Assembly: GCA_016869515.1 (NCBI GenBank)
Contig: VGDZ01000002.1
Location: 53,418 to 117,417 of the forward strand
From: Alphaproteobacteria bacterium
GTDB taxonomy: Bacteria; Pseudomonadota; Alphaproteobacteria; VGDZ01
Direction of reading: 5' to 3'
DNA: 64,000 bases
The notes below the pieces were generated by a model that searched no databases, was not told where the DNA came from, and saw only the letters and a list, made by a program, of their open reading frames with translations. The position numbers and the translations under genes are program-made. Below are positions 55,179 to 64,000 of the stretch, in pieces (position 1 is the first letter of the stretch; every line of letters starts with the position of its first letter).

Positions 55179-56323
55179 TGGCGGTCCCCTCGCCCTATTA
55201 CACCGAGGAACACCACGCTTTTCGTGCTTCGGTCAGGCGTTTCGTCGAGCGCGAGATCGAGCCTCATGTCGAGACCTGGGAAGCGGCCGGCGAATTGCCG
55301 CGCGAACTGCATCGCAAGGCGGCGGCGGCCGGGCTGCTGGGCATCGGCTATCCCGAGGAGTTCGGCGGCACCGCGCCCGACGATCCCTTCCTGCGGCTGA
55401 TCCTGGCCGAGGAGGTGGCGCGCGCCGGTTCAGGCGGCGTGCATGCCAGCCTGTTCACGCACGGCATCGCCATCCCGCCGATCGTCGCCGTCGGCTCGGA
55501 CGAACTCAAGCGCCGCGTGCTGCCGCCGGTGCTGGCCGGAGAGAAGATCGCGGCTTTGGCCATCACCGAGCCCGGCGGCGGCTCGGACGTGGCCAATCTG
55601 CGCACTCGCGGCCGACGCGAGGGCGAAGAGCTGGTGATCGACGGCGAAAAGACTTTAATCACCTCGGGCATGCGGGCCGATTTCTATTCGGTCGCGGTGC
55701 GCACCGGCGGCCCGGGCGCCGGCGGCGTGTCCTTGGTGCTGATCGAGCGCGAACGCGCCGGCTTCACCCGCAGCAAGCTCGAAAAGATGGGCTGGTGGTG
55801 TTCGGACACCGCGACTTTGCGCTTCGAGGGCGTGCGCGTGCCGATGGCCAACGTTATCGGCGGCGAGAATCAGGGCTTCCGCGCCATCATGCTCAACTTC
55901 AACGCCGAGCGGTTCGGGCTGGCGGCGCTGGCGCTGGGTTTCGCCCAGCTCTGCCGCGACGAGGCCCTGGCCTGGGCGCGCCAGCGCCAGACTTTCGGCA
56001 AGCCTTTGATCGGTCACCAGGCCATCCGGCACCTGCTGGCCGACATGACCATGAAGGTCAACGCCACCCGCGCTTTCATCGAGAACCTGGGTTGGCGGTT
56101 GAAGCACGGCGAACAGCCGGTTTCGGACATCTGCCTGGCCAAGAACCTGGCGACCGAGGTCAACGAGTTTTGCGCCGACGCCGCGGTGCAGATCTTCGGC
56201 GGCATGGGCTTCATGCGCGGCACCAAGGTCGAGCGGGTCTATCGCGAGACCAAGGTGCTGACCATCGGCGGCGGCAGCCGCGAGATCATGAAGGATCTCG
56301 CCATGCGCCAGCTTCCGACGTGA
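55178..56323 (+). CDS. Acyl-CoA dehydrogenase
   Basis: AITEPGGGSDVANLRT, RQTFGKPLIGHQAIRHLLADM, QIFGGMGFMRGTKVERVYRE. Confidence 0.92.
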   Translation: MAVPSPYYTEEHHAFRASVRRFVEREIEPHVETWEAAGELPRELHRKAAAAGLLGIGYPEEFGGTAPDDPFLRLILAEEVARAGSGGVHASLFTHGIAIPPIVAVGSDELKRRVLPPVLAGEKIAALAITEPGGGSDVANLRTRGRREGEELVIDGEKTLITSGMRADFYSVAVRTGGPGAGGVSLVLIERERAGFTRSKLEKMGWWCSDTATLRFEGVRVPMANVIGGENQGFRAIMLNFNAERFGLAALALGFAQLCRDEALAWARQRQTFGKPLIGHQAIRHLLADMTMKVNATRAFIENLGWRLKHGEQPVSDICLAKNLATEVNEFCADAAVQIFGGMGFMRGTKVERVYRETKVLTIGGGSREIMKDLAMRQLPT

Positions 56324-56937
56324 GCGCGACCGCTCCGGCCAAGCGGCGCGGTCGCAAGCGCCTGGCCAGCACCGAGGCCATCCTCGACGCCGCGCGCGCG
56401 GTGTTCCTGGCCGAGGGCTATCGGGCCGCCGGCATGCGCGCCATCGCCGCCAAGGCGGGGCTGGCCGTGGGCTCGCTCTACACCTACTTCCCCGACAAGG
56501 CGGCGCTGGTGGGAGAGCTGGTCGAGCGCATTTTGGGCGAAATGGCGCAGGCAGTGCGCGGCGGCATCGGCCGCGCCCAAGGCGCGACGGCGCGATTGCG
56601 CGCGGGGCCGTTGGCCATGCTCGATTTCTTCGGTGCCCGGCCGCTCGATTTCGCCCTGTTTCAGGCCTTGCGCAAGGGCGAGCTGCCCGAAGCGGTCGAG
56701 CGCCGGCTGAACGGCAGGCTGATCGCCGCCCTGACCCCCATGGCCAATGCCATCGCCGCCGCCAGCGGCCTGCCCCCCAAGGCTTGCGAAGCCGAAGCGG
56801 TGGCGCGCCTCGCGGCGGTGGTGGGGGCCTTGTTGCTGGATTCGACCGGACGCCTGGCCGCGCTCGGCCAGACCCCGGCCGCGCTGGTCGCCCATGACGT
56901 CGACAGCTTCGCCAAACGTTTCGAGGATCGCCGATGA
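56320..56937 (+). CDS. TetR/AcrR family regulator
   Basis: TEAILDAARAVFLAEGYRAAGMRAIAAKAGLAVGSLYTYFPDKAALV. Confidence 0.93.
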   Translation: MSATAPAKRRGRKRLASTEAILDAARAVFLAEGYRAAGMRAIAAKAGLAVGSLYTYFPDKAALVGELVERILGEMAQAVRGGIGRAQGATARLRAGPLAMLDFFGARPLDFALFQALRKGELPEAVERRLNGRLIAALTPMANAIAAASGLPPKACEAEAVARLAAVVGALLLDSTGRLAALGQTPAALVAHDVDSFAKRFEDRR

Positions 56938-57842
56938 CACCGGCCTATGGCACCACCGGATTCGAGACCTATCGCGGCTGCGTCAATGCCTGGGAATGCG
57001 ACCAGATGGGGCATATGAACGTGCAGTTCTATCTCTCGCGACTGCACCAGGCCTGGGCCCATATCCGCCATGGCCTCGGTCGAGGTGCGGCCGACTGGCG
57101 CAAGGACGGCCACGAACTCCTGCCCGCGACCCATCGCGTCGTCTTCGCCCGCGAACAGCATGCCGGCGCGCCCTTGGCGGCGCGCTCGACCGTGCTGGCG
57201 GTCGAGGACGGCGATGTTCGGGTGCTGACGGAGTTGTTCAATGCCGAGACCGGCGAGTTGGCGGCCAGCCTGGACAATCGCGCCCGCTGGGTCGATCTCA
57301 AGACCGGCCGATCCGGCGCGCTGCCTGCGGATTTGCGGGACCGCGCGCGCGGTTTGGTAGTGCAGCGCCCCGAGCCGCGACCGGCCAATCCGCCCTCCGA
57401 CTTTGCGCTGGCCGGCGCCGAGGACAAGTTCTTCGAGACCTATCGCGGCGCGGTCAATGCCTGGGAAATCGATCCTTGGGGGCTGATGAACCTGCAATTC
57501 TACATCGCCCGTTTTTCGGATGCCGCCGGCCACTTCTTCGGCGCCATCGGCATGGGCGGGGCGCCGCGGCGGGCGCGTGGCATCGGCTCGGCGGCGCTGG
57601 ACTATCAGTTCGACATCCGCCGCCCGGCGCGGATGGGCGATCTCTTGGTGCTGCGCTCGGGCCTGCTGTCGATCGGCGCCAAGACCTTCCGTTTCCTGCA
57701 TCGGCTGAGCGAGGCCTCGAGCGGCGAGCTGATCGCCACGGTCGACATCGTCGCCGTGCTGTTCGACCTTTCCAGCCGCAAGTCGATCCCGGTGCCCGAG
57801 GAGCTGCGCGCCGCCATCGCGGCGCGGCTCATCGCGGCGTGA
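56934..57842 (+). CDS. Double hot-dog acyl-CoA thioesterase-like protein
   Basis: Two repeats: FETYRGCVNAWECDQMGHMNVQFYLSR and FETYRGAVNAWEIDPWGLMNLQFYIAR. Confidence 0.85.
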   Translation: MTPAYGTTGFETYRGCVNAWECDQMGHMNVQFYLSRLHQAWAHIRHGLGRGAADWRKDGHELLPATHRVVFAREQHAGAPLAARSTVLAVEDGDVRVLTELFNAETGELAASLDNRARWVDLKTGRSGALPADLRDRARGLVVQRPEPRPANPPSDFALAGAEDKFFETYRGAVNAWEIDPWGLMNLQFYIARFSDAAGHFFGAIGMGGAPRRARGIGSAALDYQFDIRRPARMGDLLVLRSGLLSIGAKTFRFLHRLSEASSGELIATVDIVAVLFDLSSRKSIPVPEELRAAIAARLIAA

Positions 57843-58221
57843 GAGAGGATTCCGGCGGCGGTCGATCCTGTTCCTCGCGGATGCGGCGCCCGATTTCGGT
57901 TTCGATCTCGGCCAAGTGACGATCGATGGTGCTGCGGCCGGCGGCCATCTGCCGGATCAGATTCGACCAGGCGCGCGCGTAGTCGTCGTCGCGGGGTTCG
58001 GCCAACGTCATAGCCGCAAAGCTATAGTCCCGTGGCGGCCTTGCCCATTCGAAAAGGCGGTCTAGTCCGTTCGGATGGGTGCCGGCGGTTGTGCCGCCTA
58101 CGACTAGACCGCGATCGGTTTGCATGGAATCGCAGACGCTATTCCATGCCAACCGCGAATCGCTGTCCAGAGCGGGATGCGAGGGCATGATCCGCGATCG
58201 GTCTTGAACCACATGGTTCAA
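57829..58221 (-). CDS. Hypothetical protein; annotated N-terminus probably spurious (reads through hairpin region)
   Basis: ORF only; C-terminal charged helix; long inverted repeats underlie the first half. Confidence 0.3.
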   Translation of the reverse strand: MNHVVQDRSRIMPSHPALDSDSRLAWNSVCDSMQTDRGLVVGGTTAGTHPNGLDRLFEWARPPRDYSFAAMTLAEPRDDDYARAWSNLIRQMAAGRSTIDRHLAEIETEIGRRIREEQDRPPPESSLTPR

Positions 58222-58239
58222 GACAGATCGATCATGCCC
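58057..58239. repeat. Cluster of three long inverted repeats/hairpins
   Basis: gcggtctagtc/gactagaccgc; ggtttgcatggaat/attccatgccaacc; gggcatgatc..gtcttgaacc acat ggttcaagac..gatcatgccc. Confidence 0.75.
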
Positions 58240-58883
58240 TAAAGCTTGCCGGCCATGATCACGGCCTCGGTGCGGTTGCGGGCGCCCAAGGTGCGGTAGA
58301 TCGCAGCCAAATGAATCTTGACCGTGCCTTCGGCCAGGTTGAGCGAACGAGCGATTTCCTTGGTGGCTTTTCCCTGGGTCAGGAATTCGAGCACTTAGCG
58401 CTGGCGCGGCGTGAACTGGCCGGGCGCGGCCGAGGGCGCCTGGGACGAAGGAATGCGCGCGAGGAACGAGGGCGCATACATCTGCCCGCCCAGCACGATC
58501 TTGACGGCTTGAATCAATTCGTCGGGCGGTTGGGTCTTGGAGACATAGCCATGCGCCCCGGCCGACAGGCAGGACAGCACGGTCTCGCGCTCGTCGTCGC
58601 CCGACACCACCAGAACCTTGACCCGCGGAAAGGATTCGCGCAGCGCCTCGATCGTGGCCGAGCCGTCCATGCCCGGCATGTGCAGGTCGACCAGCGCCAT
58701 GTCGACCCCGGGCCCGGATTCAAGCGCCGAGACGATGCCGTCGAACTCGGCCGCCTCGATGAAATCGGCGCCCTTGAGGCCTTCGTCCAAGAGTCCGCGC
58801 ACGCCCCGCCGATAGAGCGCGTGATCGTCCGCCAACAATAGGGTCGGTTTGGCGCCGTTGGCGTAGGGACCGGACTCGGCCAT
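58239..58883 (-). pseudogene. NarL/LuxR-type response regulator interrupted by an in-frame TAA (58395-58397) between receiver and HTH
   Basis: Receiver LLLADDHALYRRGVRGLL...FTPRQR, TAA, then in-frame VLEFLTQGKATKEIARSLNLAEGTVKIHLAAIYRTLGARNRTEAVIMAGKL to TAG at 58239. Confidence 0.85.
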
Positions 58884-58950
58884 GCTTCGAAACTATGGCG
58901 AGAGTCCCGCGGCTTGGCAACTGCCGGCCGCGGGATCGGATCGCCCCGGA

Positions 58951-61904
<2,954 letters not shown>

Positions 61905-61912
61905 GACCGATC

Positions 61913-64000
61913 ATGTCTTCGGCCGAGACCACAAAAAGCGAAGGCGGTATCGCCTTCAAGCTGGTGTCCGACTACCGCCCGGCAGGCGACCAGCCCCAGG
62001 CCATCGCCGAACTGGTCGCGAGTCTCGAGCGCAACCAGCGCGACCAGGTGCTGCTGGGCGTCACCGGCTCGGGCAAGACCTTCACCATGGCGCATGTCAT
62101 CGCCGGCATGCAGCGCCCGGCGCTGATCTTGGCGCCCAACAAGACCCTCGCCGCCCAGCTCTACGGCGAAATGAAGGCCTTCTTTCCCGGCAACGCGGTC
62201 GAGTATTTCGTCTCCTACTACGACTACTACCAGCCCGAAGCCTATGTCCCGCGCACCGACACCTACATCGAGAAGGACGCCACCATCAACGAGCAGATCG
62301 ACCGCATGCGCCATTCGGCGACGCGGGCGCTGTTCGAGCGCGACGACGTGGTGATCGTGGCTTCGGTCAGCTGCATCTACGGCCTGGGCGCTCCCGAAAG
62401 CTACGGCCGCATGACCATTCCCTTGCGTCCCGGGGTGCATCTCGACCGCGGGCATTTCCTGCGCCAACTGGTCGAGATGCAGTACCGCCGCAACGACGCC
62501 GCTTTCGGCCGCGGCACCTTCCGCGTGCGCGGCGATTCGATCGAGATCTTCCCGGCCCACCTCGAGGACCGCGCCTGGCGGCTGTCGCTGTTCGGCGACG
62601 AGATCGAGAGCATCGTCGAGTTCGACCCCTTGACCGGCGAGCGGCTGACGGCCAAGGAGTTCGTCCGGGTCTATCCCAACAGCCACTACGTCACGCCGCG
62701 GCCGACGGTGCTGGAGGCAATCAAGCGCATCAAGGTCGACCTGGCCGGCCGGCTGGAGGAATTCCGCGCCGCCAACAAGCTGCTCGAGGCCCAGCGGCTG
62801 GAACAGCGCACCAATTTCGATCTCGAGATGATGCAGGCCACCGGCTCCTGCGCCGGGATCGAGAACTATTCGCGCTATCTCACCGGCCGCGCGCCGGGCG
62901 AGCCGCCGCCGACGCTGTTCGAATACCTGCCGCGCACGGCGCTGTTGTTCGTCGACGAAAGCCACGTCACCGTGCCGCAGCTGGGCGGCATGTACCGCGG
63001 CGACTACAAGCGCAAGTCGACCCTGTCCGAGTTCGGGTTCCGCCTGCCGTCCTGCGTCGACAATCGGCCGCTCAAGTTCGAGGAATGGGAGGCGATGCGA
63101 CCGCATTCGGTGTTCGTCTCGGCCACCCCGGGACCCTGGGAGATGCAGCGCACCGCCGGCGTGTTCGTCGAGCAGGTGATTCGTCCGACCGGGCTGATCG
63201 ACCCGGTCTGCATCGTCCGCCCGGTCGAGAAGCAGGTCGACGACCTGATCGGCGAATGCCGCGCGGTCACGCGCAAGGGCCAGCGCGTGCTGGTCACCAC
63301 CCTGACCAAGCGCATGGCCGAGGCGCTGACCGAGTACCTGACCGAGGCCGGCCTCAAGGTGCGCTACATGCATTCCGACATCGAAACCCTGGAGCGGATC
63401 GAGATCGTGCGCGATCTGCGCCTGGGGGCGTTCGACGTGCTGGTCGGGATCAACCTGCTGCGCGAAGGCCTCGACATTCCGGAATGCGCGCTGGTGGCGA
63501 TCCTCGATGCCGACAAGGAGGGGTATCTGCGCTCGGCCACCTCGTTGACCCAGACCATCGGCCGCGCCGCGCGCAACGTCGACGGCCGGGTGATCCTCTA
63601 TGCCGACCGCGTTACCGACAGCATGAAGAAGGCGATCGAGGAAACCAACCGCCGGCGCGAGAAGCAGCAGGCCTACAACGCCGCCAACGGTATCACCCCG
63701 GAAAGCGTCAAGACCAAGATCGCCGACATCATGCGGTCGGTCTACGAAAGCGATCACGTCACCGTGCCGACCGGCGATGCCCAGCACCCGACCCTGGTCG
63801 GGCACAATCTGCAGTCCTACCTGGCCGATCTGGAGAAGCGCATGCGCGATTCCGCCGCCGAACTGGAATTCGAGGAGGCGGCGCGGCTGCGCGACGAGAT
63901 CAAGCGCCTGCAGGCCCTCGACCTCGGCCTCAAGACCGAGACCGGCGCAGCCGCCGCGCCCAGGCCGCGCTCGACCGCCGGCCGCCGCATCCGGGAGAGC
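61913..64000 (+). CDS. uvrB: Excinuclease ABC subunit UvrB (truncated by window end)
   Basis: [67 protein letters not shown]. Confidence 0.97.
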   Translation, partial: MSSAETTKSEGGIAFKLVSDYRPAGDQPQAIAELVASLERNQRDQVLLGVTGSGKTFTMAHVIAGMQRPALILAPNKTLAAQLYGEMKAFFPGNAVEYFVSYYDYYQPEAYVPRTDTYIEKDATINEQIDRMRHSATRALFERDDVVIVASVSCIYGLGAPESYGRMTIPLRPGVHLDRGHFLRQLVEMQYRRNDAAFGRGTFRVRGDSIEIFPAHLEDRAWRLSLFGDEIESIVEFDPLTGERLTAKEFVRVYPNSHYVTPRPTVLEAIKRIKVDLAGRLEEFRAANKLLEAQRLEQRTNFDLEMMQATGSCAGIENYSRYLTGRAPGEPPPTLFEYLPRTALLFVDESHVTVPQLGGMYRGDYKRKSTLSEFGFRLPSCVDNRPLKFEEWEAMRPHSVFVSATPGPWEMQRTAGVFVEQVIRPTGLIDPVCIVRPVEKQVDDLIGECRAVTRKGQRVLVTTLTKRMAEALTEYLTEAGLKVRYMHSDIETLERIEIVRDLRLGAFDVLVGINLLREGLDIPECALVAILDADKEGYLRSATSLTQTIGRAARNVDGRVILYADRVTDSMKKAIEETNRRREKQQAYNAANGITPESVKTKIADIMRSVYESDHVTVPTGDAQHPTLVGHNLQSYLADLEKRMRDSAAELEFEEAARLRDEIKRLQALDLGLKTETGAAAAPRPRSTAGRRIRES

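Overview
GC-rich 64 kb chromosomal window, probably from an alphaproteobacterium (PopZ/DUF2497 protein, codon bias, gene content). Core-type blocks: (i) a 4-hydroxybenzoyl-CoA-reductase-like molybdoenzyme (FAD/4Fe-4S, Mo and 2Fe-2S subunits), an MFS transporter, a TRAP-TAXI transporter, a class III aminotransferase and valS (1-12.9 kb); (ii) PopZ-like, TolC-like, PCMT, tRNA-Cys, EamA and tRNA-Asn (13-17.4 kb); (iii) a metE-like gene, NUDIX, DUF1194, P450, MBL, tatD, metG, holB, tmk, a GT39-like protein, an FprA-like reductase and a LysR regulator (34.5-49.2 kb); (iv) an acyclic-terpene-utilisation-like acyl-CoA carboxylase operon with order beta / acyl-CoA dehydrogenase / hydratase / alpha (49.2-57.8 kb); (v) a NarL-type response regulator with an in-frame stop, an aminotransferase, a cupredoxin-like lipoprotein, an MFS transporter and uvrB (58-64 kb). 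Between about 17.37 and 34.48 kb lies a putative integrative element. It has a large serine recombinase whose C-terminus and stop codon are read from the antisense strand of tRNA-Asn, an XRE + ImmA/IrrE pair, toprim primase and helicase-like replication genes, no visible phage structural genes, and as cargo a complete Mrp/Mbh-like cation/proton antiporter operon flanked by IS3/IS630 transposase remnants. A 13-bp near-palindrome (GTTtAGTGTcAAC-like) recurs at three start regions of this element and may mark a regulon. Other unusual items: a nonsense codon splitting a response regulator between receiver and HTH, a cluster of long hairpins at 58.06-58.24 kb, a LiuR-like palindrome before the carboxylase operon, and an extreme polyproline tract in the PopZ-like protein. 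All calls come from reading the sequence and family recognition; no database searches were run.
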